Positions 34,400 through 42,152 of a stretch of 64,000 nt of DNA are shown one piece after another. A program made the translations under genes and the position numbers. The stretch comes from Mesorhizobium sp. GbtcB19 (GTDB taxonomy: Bacteria; Pseudomonadota; Alphaproteobacteria; Rhizobiales; Rhizobiaceae). The stretch spans positions 1-64,000 of the forward strand of contig NZ_JAGXJY010000024.1 in NCBI RefSeq assembly GCF_019091085.1. The letters run 5' to 3'. The notes under the pieces were generated by a model. It did no database searches and was not told where the DNA came from. It saw only the letters and a list, made by a program, of their open reading frames with translations. Numbering within the stretch: position 1 is the first letter of the stretch; each line of letters begins with the position of its first letter.

Positions 34400-34415
34400 A
34401 GCACGAAGCGTGCCA
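34400..34415 (-). promoter_or_regulatory. Sigma54 promoter of the nitrate operon
   Basis: The minus strand reads TGGCACG-CTTC-GTGCT, against the consensus TGGCACG-N4-TTGCW: one mismatch, with GG and GC at the required 12-base spacing. Transcription would start near 34389, about 26 nt before hairpin P1. Confidence 0.75.
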
Positions 34416-34512
34416 GTTTTGCGAGAAATCTGAATTTCAATCAAAATCAATACGATAGGAGAATTGACCCGCAACCGAGCCAAGCGGCAACGCGGTCAAA
34501 CATTGGTCAACA

Positions 34513-34558
34513 GCACAGGTACGGCGCATAAATTTTGTGCAATGCACAAGAATGGCGC
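34513..34558. promoter_or_regulatory. Two tandem NtrC-like enhancer sites
   Basis: GCAC-AGGTACG-GCGC (34513-34527) and GCAC-AAGAATG-GCGC (34544-34558) both match the NtrC half-site layout GCAC-N7-GTGC with one identical mismatch. Their centres are 31 bp apart (three helical turns) and lie about 131 and 162 bp upstream of the predicted sigma54 start, the usual enhancer geometry. Confidence 0.55.
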
Positions 34559-34566
34559 GCAAATGA

Positions 34567-35793
34567 TCAGGCATTCTTCTGGCCGGCAATATAGGCGTCG
34601 ATCCGGTCGGGATCGAAAATCTGGCCGTCGAAGAATCCGTCAGGGCCAAGCACGAGGCTCGCCCCGGCGGAACCAACCGGCGTCGCGACCTTCAGCGCCC
34701 CCTCGACCTTGGCATTGGCGCCCGGCAGCGCCACGCCGAGCGGCTTCAGCGCCGAGCGATAAAGGTCGGGCCGATAGCAGTCGCGGGCGATGGCGAGGTT
34801 TTGCGGCGTATGCGGCAACTGCCCCCAGCGCACCATCTGCGTGTAGAACCACAGCGCATGGCTCTTCCAGGGAAAGTTGGCCGCCTTGTCGAAGGGCAAG
34901 AAGAAATCCTCGACGCTCCGCTCCACGCCGCCGCCCAGTTGAAGGCGTCCGGTGAGCGCCGGCATTTGGATCGCCTCCGGCTGACCGAGAAAACCGGGCC
35001 TTGCCATCAGCGCGGCCAGCTCGCCGCGGTTCGCCGGATCCTGGCACCAGCGTGCGGAATGATAGAGCGCCCTCAGCAGCGCCGCCAGCGCATCCGGGTG
35101 CTCCTCCGCCCAGGCCTTGCGGACACCGAGCACCTTTTCCGGGCTGTTGCGCCACAGCAGCGCCTTGACGGTGACGATGCGACCGGTGCCCGCCGCGACC
35201 GAGGCGCTGTTCCACGGCTCGCCGACGCAATAGCCGTCGATGCGGCCGGCGGAGAGCGCATCGGCCATGAAGGGCGGCGGCACGATGACGATCTCGATGT
35301 CGCGATCCGGGTCGATGCCGCAGGCGGCGAGCCAGTAGCGCAGCTCGTAATTGTGCCCCGAATGCGGATGGACGACGGCGAAGCGCAGCGGCTCGCGGCC
35401 GCTGGCCGCCCGCTCGCGCACAAGCGCGCCGAGAGCGGTCCCGGCACGCGCCGGATCGAGGTCGGCCACGGCGCCATGCGCCGCCATGCCGTCCCAGACG
35501 GCGTTGGAGACAGTGATGCAATTGCCGCCGAGCCCGAGCGAAAACGGCACGATGGTGTCGGACGCAAGCGGCGTCAGCCCGAGGCTGCAGGCAAGCGGCA
35601 TCGGCCCCAGCATATGCGCGACATCGAAATGACCGATGGCGATGCGGTCGCGGATGTTGGCCCAGGACGTCTCGCGCTGCAGCTTGAGCTCGATTCCCTC
35701 GCGTGCGGCAAAGCCCATCTCGCCGGCCGCGACCAGCACCGCGCTGTCGAAGAGCGGCATGAAGCCGGCCGTGATTTCGTGCGCCATGCTCAT
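34567..35793 (-). CDS. nasS: Nitrate sensor of the NasST antitermination system
   Basis: A 408-aa protein of the NrtA/CmpA nitrate-binding family but without any signal peptide (starts MSMAHEITAGFMPLFDSAVL), so it stays in the cytoplasm. NasS binds NasT and releases it when nitrate or nitrite binds. Family features include IGHFDVAHMLGPMPLACSLG near residue 55, DGYCVGEPWNSASVA near 190 and FPWKSHALWFYTQMVRWGQ near 305. Start: ATG 35793, behind GGGGGAGGG; it overlaps the nasT stop by ATGA. Together with nasT it forms a two-gene unit upstream of the operon it controls. Confidence 0.93.
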   Translation of the reverse strand: MSMAHEITAGFMPLFDSAVLVAAGEMGFAAREGIELKLQRETSWANIRDRIAIGHFDVAHMLGPMPLACSLGLTPLASDTIVPFSLGLGGNCITVSNAVWDGMAAHGAVADLDPARAGTALGALVRERAASGREPLRFAVVHPHSGHNYELRYWLAACGIDPDRDIEIVIVPPPFMADALSAGRIDGYCVGEPWNSASVAAGTGRIVTVKALLWRNSPEKVLGVRKAWAEEHPDALAALLRALYHSARWCQDPANRGELAALMARPGFLGQPEAIQMPALTGRLQLGGGVERSVEDFFLPFDKAANFPWKSHALWFYTQMVRWGQLPHTPQNLAIARDCYRPDLYRSALKPLGVALPGANAKVEGALKVATPVGSAGASLVLGPDGFFDGQIFDPDRIDAYIAGQKNA

Positions 35794-36386
35794 TCGCCCT
35801 CCCCCAGCAATCCCGCCGCCGTCACCAGGCTCTGGGCGATGTCGGCGATCTTGCGGTTCTGGTTCATGGCGGTCTTGCGCAGAAGCGTGTAAGCCGCCTC
35901 CTCGCTCAAGCCGCGCGACTTCATCAAGATGCCCTTGGCCCGGTCGATGACCTTGCGGTTCTCCAGCTCGCTGCGCGCCTCCTCCAGTTCGCGCGCCATG
36001 CGCGAGAAGGCATTGAAGCGGCTGATCGCCATGTCGAGGATCGGCTTGATGCGCTCCTTCTTCAGCCCGTCGACGACATAGGCGGACACGCCGGCATCGA
36101 CCGCCGCCTCGATCGAAGCCTGGTCGGAACGGTCGACGAACATGGCGATCGGCCGCTTCACCGCGCGCGACAGCTGGAACATGTTCTCCAGCATGTCGCG
36201 ATTGGGATTTTCCAGGTCGATGACGATGACGTCCGGCTCGATCTCGGCGATGCGCCGGGCAATGCCGGCCACGTCGTGGACCACCGTGACATGGCGATGA
36301 CCGGCGTCCCGCAAGCCGGCCTCGATGATCGAGGCGCGGATGCGGTTCTCGTCGATAACAAGGATGGTCAACGAACCGGTGGACAT
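35790..36386 (-). CDS. nasT: ANTAR-domain antiterminator
   Basis: A 198-aa response-regulator-like protein. Residues 10-125 form a receiver-like domain (ILVIDENRIRASIIEAGL; the phosphoacceptor region reads DVIVIDLENP), and residues about 135-190 form the ANTAR RNA-binding domain (IDRAKGILMKSRGLSEEAAY). NasT binds tandem hexaloop hairpins in leader RNA and prevents termination. Start: ATG 36386 (MSTGSLTILV); a longer frame to 36470 is unlikely. It is co-translated with nasS. Its target RNA is identified at 34329-34363. Confidence 0.94.
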   Translation of the reverse strand: MSTGSLTILVIDENRIRASIIEAGLRDAGHRHVTVVHDVAGIARRIAEIEPDVIVIDLENPNRDMLENMFQLSRAVKRPIAMFVDRSDQASIEAAVDAGVSAYVVDGLKKERIKPILDMAISRFNAFSRMARELEEARSELENRKVIDRAKGILMKSRGLSEEAAYTLLRKTAMNQNRKIADIAQSLVTAAGLLGEGE

Positions 36387-36488
36387 GCGCCTATTGTGCA
36401 GGCGGACCGCAATTGTGCAATGCGGTAGTCGATCGGAAGCGAATTCGGCCCGACGTTTCCAAGTCGTCAAGGACCGCCGGCCTCGGCC

Positions 36489-37307
36489 TCACCAAAACCC
36501 GACAAGCGACCTCAGCATCGCTCTGGCGCCAATTGCGTCGCGGCAGGTTTTGCGAAAACCCGCTCGTCCCGTTGCCTCGAGCACGTCGTCATCGATACCG
36601 CGCAGAATGACGCTCGCATTGCGCCAGCCGATCCTGGCAAGCGCCGATGCCAGCTCCGCGCGGGCGGGATCGAACCGGCTCTGATCGATGGTCGGGCTCT
36701 CGCCGCGGTCGATGTCGTTGCTCGCACCGAGCTTGTGGTCCGGCATCGTCACGACGGTGCCGGCGTCGAAAGCTATCGAAGGATCGAGAAAACGGGAGAT
36801 CGAATTCAGGCAGGAGGCCGGCTCCGCGACGAGCTGCTCGTAGCGCAGGAAATGCACCGGGATACCGGTGCGCCGAAGCGCATCCATGGCGAAGTAGAAC
36901 TGGTTCCAGTAGTCCGCCGGCGTTCGGAACCTGTATTCCATCTTGCGTGGTTCGGTAAAATCCTGCCTGAGCTCGAACGGCCTGCTCAGGAAGGCCGCGA
37001 GACTTCTGCTCGGCTTGAAGAGCGTGTCGTTCCTCGCCTGTCGGTACCATGACAAAAGCTGCGTCACCGGGTCCTTGCTGACGACGACGATCGGCAGGTT
37101 GCCATATCGCATGTCGCGGCCGTCCATCAGCGCCGGGAAAATCCCGTGCTTCCAGAAGCCCTGATCGAAGACGACCGGCATATCGAGGTAGCGTTCGATC
37201 AGGTATTTCGCGAGATTTGTTCCGGATCTCGGCGTCCCCATGACCCGCACGCCGACGGTGTGGTGGCCGAGGCGCGTCGGGGAACCGATGGGCGTCGAAA
37301 TAGTCAT
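36489..37307 (-). CDS. Sulfotransferase-like protein
   Basis: A 272-aa protein with the sulfotransferase PAPS-binding loop near its start (VRVMGTPRSGTNLAKYLIER, about residue 20) and a plausible second PAPS segment, VVVSKDPVTQLLSWYRQARN, near residue 73. Members transfer sulfate from PAPS to carbohydrates or other hydroxyl groups, in bacteria often on polysaccharides or lipids (Nod factor, LPS). Start: ATG 37307; a GTG at 37316 that overlaps the glycosyltransferase stop (GTGA) is equally possible. It is co-transcribed after the glycosyltransferase, suggesting a sulfated glycan product. The acceptor is unknown. Confidence 0.8.
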   Translation of the reverse strand: MTISTPIGSPTRLGHHTVGVRVMGTPRSGTNLAKYLIERYLDMPVVFDQGFWKHGIFPALMDGRDMRYGNLPIVVVSKDPVTQLLSWYRQARNDTLFKPSRSLAAFLSRPFELRQDFTEPRKMEYRFRTPADYWNQFYFAMDALRRTGIPVHFLRYEQLVAEPASCLNSISRFLDPSIAFDAGTVVTMPDHKLGASNDIDRGESPTIDQSRFDPARAELASALARIGWRNASVILRGIDDDVLEATGRAGFRKTCRDAIGARAMLRSLVGFW

Positions 37308-37312
37308 GATGG

Positions 37313-38776
37313 TCACGGTTCCGCCCGCCGAAAAGCCGGCTGCTCGGCCACCAGGTCGCCCGCTCGCGAAACCGTCCGCGTCGCCGGGCGCCGCGGCCGG
37401 CGGATCATGGGTCCAGGATCGCTGCAATCGAGCGCGGCGAGGCCGACTATGGTCGTGAAGAAATCCCGCTCGCGGATCGGCCGGTAGCGCGACGCGATCG
37501 TTGCACGCAATTCGGCGAGCCAGCCCGGATCTGTGCAGGCTTTGGCGACGGCGGCGCACCAGGCTTCGACATCGTGCGCGGGAAGCGTCGGCATCAGCCC
37601 TTGCGTCGCCTCGGCCAGCGACGGGGCGTCGGAGATCAGCACCGGCAGGCCGAAATCGAGGCACTCGGCGGCCCCCAGGCCCCAGCCTTCCACCGCCGAC
37701 GGGTAGACGCTGAATTCGGCATCCCGGTAGAGTTCGGCGAGCTGCCGATCGGCGAGATTGGAGCGGAACTGAACACGGTCGCGAAGCTGCGGATTGGCCT
37801 CCATGAAGGCCACCAGCTCGTCATACATCCACCCCCAGCGGCCGCAGAAAACCAACGTGGGCAACCGATCGCCCAGCACAGGCAGAAGCCGGTGCCAGAC
37901 CTTGAGCAGCAGGATGTGGTTCTTCCTGATCTCGATCGTCGAGCAGTAGAGAACAAACTTCCGGCTCGGGTTCTGTCTCTCCGGGCGCGTCAGCCGATCC
38001 GCCAGGCCTTCCTTGAGAAAGGCGCCGGGTGACGCGACCGCCACTTCCGGAACCCGATCGGGATTGGAGGCCCTTGCGTGGCATCTAACCCTGCCGGCCG
38101 TGTATTTCGACACGCAGACGAGCAGATCGGAATTCTCCAATTGCCACGCCGTGTTGCGGACGAAGCCGCGCGCATGATGAGGCCCGACGAAGTGCGGAAA
38201 ATCGATCGGGATAAGGTCGTGCATGATGGTGAAGATGCGGCAGCCGATATTTCCCGCGAGCTTCTTCGCGGCAATCTCGTGCACGCTTGCGCTCGACAGG
38301 AAGCAGATGGCGCTGTCGTCCTTCAGCGGATCCTTTGTCTCGGTCCGCCTCGCGCGCAGGCATGATTTCGCGGCCTTGAAGACGCGAATGGCCGTCTTGG
38401 ACAGTTGGAACTTGATCCCGCGCCTTTTCTCCGAGCCGGAGACGAAGATCGCCGCCACGCGGTCGAACTCGCGGCCGAAGTCGAATGGTGCGTCCCGCAG
38501 GATCGATAGCACCTTCCAGAGGCGAGCCAGATACGGCCTCTCCGCCTCGCCGACGACTTGCGGCAACTCACCCTCGACCAGCCGCTTCAGATAGCGAAGC
38601 TCCGCTTCGCCCAGCATCCGGCCCAGCCCATGCGCGTCGACGATGAAGAAGCCGACCGGCGAGGCGCGCCATCGGAGCGCCTGGCGGACAAGCGCCGTCT
38701 CGACTCGCGGAATGCCTACGGGCGGATGAGGCCCCCACCGAAAAGGCAAGCTCGCGTCGATGTACAGTTTCTTCAA
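37313..38776 (-). CDS. Family 4-type glycosyltransferase (GT-B)
   Basis: A 487-aa cytoplasmic glycosyltransferase. The N-terminal half opens KKLYIDASLPFRWGPHPPVGIPRVE and includes IFTIMHDLIPIDFPHFVGP near residue 205. The C-terminal donor-binding domain has KFVLYCSTIEIRKNHILLL (near 300) and the E-x7-E motif in SAVEGWGLGAAECLDFGLPV (near 400). It probably builds a surface polysaccharide or glycolipid. Start: TTG 38776 after GAAGGTAA; the frame is open to 38989, but that stretch holds a palindromic operator. Overlaps the sulfotransferase start. Confidence 0.85.
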   Translation of the reverse strand: MKKLYIDASLPFRWGPHPPVGIPRVETALVRQALRWRASPVGFFIVDAHGLGRMLGEAELRYLKRLVEGELPQVVGEAERPYLARLWKVLSILRDAPFDFGREFDRVAAIFVSGSEKRRGIKFQLSKTAIRVFKAAKSCLRARRTETKDPLKDDSAICFLSSASVHEIAAKKLAGNIGCRIFTIMHDLIPIDFPHFVGPHHARGFVRNTAWQLENSDLLVCVSKYTAGRVRCHARASNPDRVPEVAVASPGAFLKEGLADRLTRPERQNPSRKFVLYCSTIEIRKNHILLLKVWHRLLPVLGDRLPTLVFCGRWGWMYDELVAFMEANPQLRDRVQFRSNLADRQLAELYRDAEFSVYPSAVEGWGLGAAECLDFGLPVLISDAPSLAEATQGLMPTLPAHDVEAWCAAVAKACTDPGWLAELRATIASRYRPIRERDFFTTIVGLAALDCSDPGPMIRRPRRPATRTVSRAGDLVAEQPAFRRAEP

Positions 38777-38923
38777 TGGATTACCTTCAATTCTATGTCG
38801 ATTTCGTCGGCAAAACCGTAGGGCAAAGGCCGGCCGCAGCTCGGCATTGCGAACTTGCACCGGGCGAGACCCGCGCCTGATCTTTGGATCGGTCAGACAA
38901 TCAATTTCTGATGGCGAGTTTCT

Positions 38924-38944
38924 ACGTGGGAAAATTGCCCACGT
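38924..38944. promoter_or_regulatory. 21-bp palindrome site A (GTGGG-N7-CCCAC)
   Basis: Arms ACGTGGG and CCCACGT are perfect inverted repeats separated by AAAATTG. It lies about 150 bp upstream of the glycosyltransferase start. Related sites are at 39003, 41321 and 41457. Confidence 0.75.
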
Positions 38945-39002
38945 CAAGAGATCGATATGAAAACACTGCTTGGCCGCGCCCGCGTCCAACGAGTCGCTTG
39001 AC

Positions 39003-39023
39003 TTGTGGGTAATTTTCCCACAA
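39003..39023. promoter_or_regulatory. 21-bp palindrome site B (GTGGG-N7-CCCAC)
   Basis: Arms TTGTGGG and CCCACAA are perfect inverted repeats separated by TAATTTT, 79 bp from site A. It is upstream of the glycosyltransferase and downstream of the DUF5666-like gene. Confidence 0.75.
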
Positions 39024-39332
39024 ATGTTCGATCGTCGATTTCAAGCCGCTTCGACCGGGCTTGCCGCGCGCAGGTCCGGACGGAATTTCGGCGGATCACC
39101 TGCCCCCCGCATGATCCGCGGAAAAGCAGCCGTACCGAAAAAGCTCGAACCACCCACCCCGGTAAAAGAGCCAGTGCGACTGCGCCGGCCGGTTCTGTCC
39201 CTCGCAAAAGACAGACCGGCCGGATCCCCTCGCCACCGCGAGGCAGCGATGATTTCGCAAGGCGGCAATCAAAGCTGGAAAACGCTGCCGGCGGCGAAGC
39301 CCCCGGCGACCATTGCGCTTTATCCGAAATCC

Positions 39333-40400
39333 TTAAGGCGCACCTGGACCGCCCGGCCCACCGGGGCCGCCAGGCCCGCCCGGTCCGCCATTGGGTGCGC
39401 CACCGGGCACCCCGGGAACTCCGGGAGCACCGTTCGGTGGAGAACCTGGCGGCTGGCCGGGCATGCCGGGTCGGCCCGGCGAGCGCGGACCGGCATCGGC
39501 CTGGCGCGAGGCCGATACGATATTGCCCGACCGGTCGAATCCGACCGCAAGAAACGCGCGCACGGCAGTTGTCGATTGCGAATCGTCGCCTTGGTCGTCA
39601 ACGGAGACCCCCAGACCCGATTCCAGCCGATGTCCCCGACGCCGCAGGAAGGTTTCGTAGAGCACGCTCGTGACATCGGCCTGTGGAACCGGTGCCTCCG
39701 CCTTGATGCTCACCACTTTGTAGCCGCCGGTGGCCTTGACCAAGGTCAGTTCCACGCGGCGGTTCGCAAGCTGCGATGATCTCGGCCCGACATTCAGCCG
39801 CCCCACCTGCAGCGAGCCTGACTTCACCACCGCGAGGCCGCGAACCAGGTAACGTGTCGTGGAAGGCCTGGCCTCTACCAGGCTCGCGACGATTTTCCCG
39901 TCCGGCCGGCGAATGCCTTGGACGGCCACGATATCGCCCTTCCTGATCGGCGGCATCGCCGGAACGCCGCCGGTGTCCACGCTCTGTCCCAGAACCAGGA
40001 TCGAGCCCGGGCTTGCGCGCTCGACAGGCCCGACGACCTCGCTGGTGACATGGATTTGCCGTGTGACGATGCGATCCGCGTCCCGCGTCACCACCACGCG
40101 CACGACCTGTCCTATCTTGATGCTGCTTGCGGTGGCGGCGACGCCGTCTATCCAGACCGGCACATCCGGACCGTAGGCGACCCGCACGTCGTTGACGAAG
40201 ATGCTGCCGAAGCGCTGTATTGTTCCCACGATGCCGGTGCCGCCGATGCCGTGATCGTCCCCCGTTCCGGCCGTCCAGCCGGTGCCGCCGATACCCCGGT
40301 CGCCCGAATTGTCCGTCGCCCTTGCGAAGGCACTGAGCAGCACTGCGGGGAAGGCGGCGCTGAGCGTCAGGAAACTCCGCCTCGTCAACCTCCAGCCCAT
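39333..40400 (-). CDS. Exported DUF5666-like protein with collagen-like tail
   Basis: A 355-aa protein with a Tat-type signal (MGWRLTRRSFLTLSAAFPAV, cleavage near FARA). After a Gly/Thr-rich linker, residues about 55-210 contain repeated small beta-barrel units resembling DUF5666 (GTIQRFGSIFVNDVRVAYG, IKIGQVVRVVVTRDADRI, IRKGDIVAVQGIRRPDGKI). The last 50 residues are Gly/Pro-rich with GGPGGPGGPGGPGGPG and GMPGQPPG triplets like collagen. It is probably periplasmic or surface-exposed. Start: ATG 40400, sharing one base with the stop of the preceding gene (TGATG). Function unknown; always translated together with the DUF6502-like protein here. Confidence 0.8.
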   Translation of the reverse strand: MGWRLTRRSFLTLSAAFPAVLLSAFARATDNSGDRGIGGTGWTAGTGDDHGIGGTGIVGTIQRFGSIFVNDVRVAYGPDVPVWIDGVAATASSIKIGQVVRVVVTRDADRIVTRQIHVTSEVVGPVERASPGSILVLGQSVDTGGVPAMPPIRKGDIVAVQGIRRPDGKIVASLVEARPSTTRYLVRGLAVVKSGSLQVGRLNVGPRSSQLANRRVELTLVKATGGYKVVSIKAEAPVPQADVTSVLYETFLRRRGHRLESGLGVSVDDQGDDSQSTTAVRAFLAVGFDRSGNIVSASRQADAGPRSPGRPGMPGQPPGSPPNGAPGVPGVPGGAPNGGPGGPGGPGGPGGPGAP

Positions 40401-41260
40401 CAAGCGTCTCCGCCGGCAGGCGTGGAAGATTCTTCGCCGGCAAACGATGCGCCGTCGGCGGTGAGGATGTAGACACCGCAATTCCACCGGCTTGTCCCGC
40501 CGGGATCGCTTTTCACCGCCTGGTTCGCATGCTTGTTGAGATGGAGCAGCGTCTCAACCACGACCTTGCGGCTGTAGGCTTCGAGCGACCTGGCAAGCTC
40601 TTCCGAGAGTCCGTCATAGTGGACGGCCCGCTCGATGAAAGGCGGTTTGTCCGCCAGGATGTTCGCGACGGCGGCGGCAGCATGGTCCTGGAGATTGCGG
40701 GCAAAGTAATAGAGCCGGACCTCGCCGTCGTCGCGCGGCGCCATCGCCGCTTCCATCAGGACGATGCGATCCTGTTCATCGGTCTCCACCAGCTTGCGAT
40801 CGAGCCAATCGTCGAGAACCGCCCTCGGCCGCAAATCGCGCGTCACCGACTCCACCAGGCCGGCGAACGACGCCTCTCCGGTCTCGGCCATTCGCGGCAA
40901 GGGCAATGGCGCGCCCTTGGCGTCGGTGAACATCGGATCGGCAAGCCAGCGCGCGACGATCGCGCTCGTCCTTGAAACGGAGTCGGGTATGATCCGGACC
41001 GGAGCGCCGGCGCCGCGCAGACGGCTGACCTCCTTGCGATGGACGCCTGTCAACAGGCTTACCCTGCTGTCCGTCTGCGGCTTTTCGGCCAGCGCGAATT
41101 CATGCTCCGCCACGTTGACGTAGATCTGCCGCAACAGGTCGACGAAGGTGGGAAACGTCACCCCGCACTTGATCGCCAGCCGCACCAACGGGCGAAGCAC
41201 CCGGTTCAACGCGCTCTGGACGCCCGCGGCATCCAGATATTGTTCCGCCGATTTGCTCAT
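40400..41260 (-). CDS. DUF6502-like protein
   Basis: A 286-aa cytoplasmic protein resembling the uncharacterised DUF6502 family. The N-terminal third has a winged-helix look: ALNRVLRPLVRLAIKCGVTF, LLRQIYVNVAEHEF, then SRVSLLTGVHRKEVSRLRG near residue 70, which reads like a helix-turn-helix. The remainder (DDWLDRKLVETDE..., HANQAVKSDPGGTSRWNCGVY) has no catalytic motif I recognise. Start: ATG 41260 after AAGGACGG; a GTG at 41263 is in frame. Palindrome site D lies about 60 bp upstream. It may be a regulator of its own cluster; this is inference. Confidence 0.75.
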   Translation of the reverse strand: MSKSAEQYLDAAGVQSALNRVLRPLVRLAIKCGVTFPTFVDLLRQIYVNVAEHEFALAEKPQTDSRVSLLTGVHRKEVSRLRGAGAPVRIIPDSVSRTSAIVARWLADPMFTDAKGAPLPLPRMAETGEASFAGLVESVTRDLRPRAVLDDWLDRKLVETDEQDRIVLMEAAMAPRDDGEVRLYYFARNLQDHAAAAVANILADKPPFIERAVHYDGLSEELARSLEAYSRKVVVETLLHLNKHANQAVKSDPGGTSRWNCGVYILTADGASFAGEESSTPAGGDA

Positions 41261-41320
41261 CACCGTCCTTCACCCGTCAATCAATTCACCTATGCCCCGA
41301 AAATTCCTGCCGAAAATAGC

Positions 41321-41341
41321 CCGTGGGAAATGCTTCCACAA
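41321..41341. promoter_or_regulatory. 21-bp palindrome site D
   Basis: CCGTGGG and TCCACAA around AAATGCT; one arm differs from the GTGGG-N7-CCCAC core by one base. Located about 60 bp upstream of the DUF6502-like gene in the divergent spacer. Confidence 0.65.
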
Positions 41342-41456
41342 TAGATGGGTCGGTAACGCCGGCTGTCCACCCCGCCATGCTGAATGGCCATGTGCGGGTT
41401 CACGTTCATTCGTCGACTCCCGGTTTCGGCGAGTCCATTGGTCACCTCCGGTTGAC

Positions 41457-41477
41457 ACGTGTGAAATTTTCCCACAG
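41457..41477. promoter_or_regulatory. 21-bp palindrome site C
   Basis: ACGTGTG and CCCACAG around AAATTTT; the left arm has one change from ACGTGGG. Located about 45 bp upstream of the MucR-like gene, 136 bp from site D. Confidence 0.6.
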
Positions 41478-41521
41478 TATTTTACGACGAAGCAGAATCT
41501 CGTGTCCATCGCCGCCAGAGC

Positions 41522-42082
41522 ATGACCGGCAAGAGGAGAAGACTTTTGAAGAGGCCTTATGTGAAGCCGGCCATAAACAGGGCCTCGGATGGGTTCGACC
41601 GGCCGGCGGGCAATGGCGACCGCATCGACCTTGCGCATCGCAACGGGAAGAACCTTTCAGACCAGGGCGGCATCGTCTCGGGCAAGGAAGGCGTCGATTC
41701 AGCCGTCTCCCTGACTGCAAGCGTCGTATCCGCCTATGTCTCGAACAACCCGCTGCCCGCGGCCGAGCTGCCGGAATTCATCGGCAAGATATTTGCCTCG
41801 ATCAAGCTGATCTCGATCGGATCGCTCGACGTTCAGCCCGACGAGATCAAGGGCGTGGCCCGCGCGAAAAAATCCGTCACGCCCGAATTCATCATCTGCC
41901 TGGAAGACGGTAAGCGCTTCAAATCGCTGAAGCGGCACATCAAGGCCCAATACGGCCTTACGCCGGACCAGTATCGGGCGAAATGGAACCTGCCGTCCAA
42001 CTACCCGATGGTGGCGCCGAACTATTCGGCAACCCGCTCCAAACTGGCGAAATCCATGGGCCTCGGCCGAAGGATAAAATAG
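41522..42082 (+). CDS. MucR/Ros-family regulator with degenerate zinc finger
   Basis: A 186-aa regulator. The MucR core is clear: VSAYVSNNPLPAAELPEFIG near residue 65, and KSLKRHIKAQYGLTPDQYR then WNLPSNYPMVAPNYS near 130-165. In Ros the zinc ligands are Cys-x2-Cys...His-x4-His; here they read CLEDG (second Cys is Asp) and HIKAQY (second His is Tyr), so only two of four remain. Mesorhizobium Ml proteins show similar losses yet still bind DNA. Start: ATG 41522; a TTG at 41546 behind GAGGAGAAG is an alternative. MucR proteins often control exopolysaccharide genes, fitting the neighbouring glycosyltransferase. Confidence 0.87.
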   Translation: MTGKRRRLLKRPYVKPAINRASDGFDRPAGNGDRIDLAHRNGKNLSDQGGIVSGKEGVDSAVSLTASVVSAYVSNNPLPAAELPEFIGKIFASIKLISIGSLDVQPDEIKGVARAKKSVTPEFIICLEDGKRFKSLKRHIKAQYGLTPDQYRAKWNLPSNYPMVAPNYSATRSKLAKSMGLGRRIK

Positions 42083-42152
42083 GCTTCTCGGCACGGGCTG
42101 CGACGCTACGAGCGTTGCTGGCGGGCGACAGGGACACTATAGCTGTTCCATC

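Larger units (their letters stand above)
38777..39332. promoter_or_regulatory. 556-bp spacer with two copies of a 21-bp palindrome
   Basis: No convincing gene. It carries palindromes at 38924-38944 and 39003-39023 and presumably the promoter of the glycosyltransferase-sulfotransferase pair. A leftward 75-codon frame at 39041-39268 was considered but has no ribosome site or recognisable sequence. The right part (39100-39330) shows nothing identifiable. Confidence 0.6.

Noticed and set aside
39041-39268. 75-codon minus-strand frame between the DUF5666-like and glycosyltransferase genes
   Set aside because: Right orientation for an operon gene, but no ribosome site, no recognisable sequence and Arg/Pro/Ser-rich composition.
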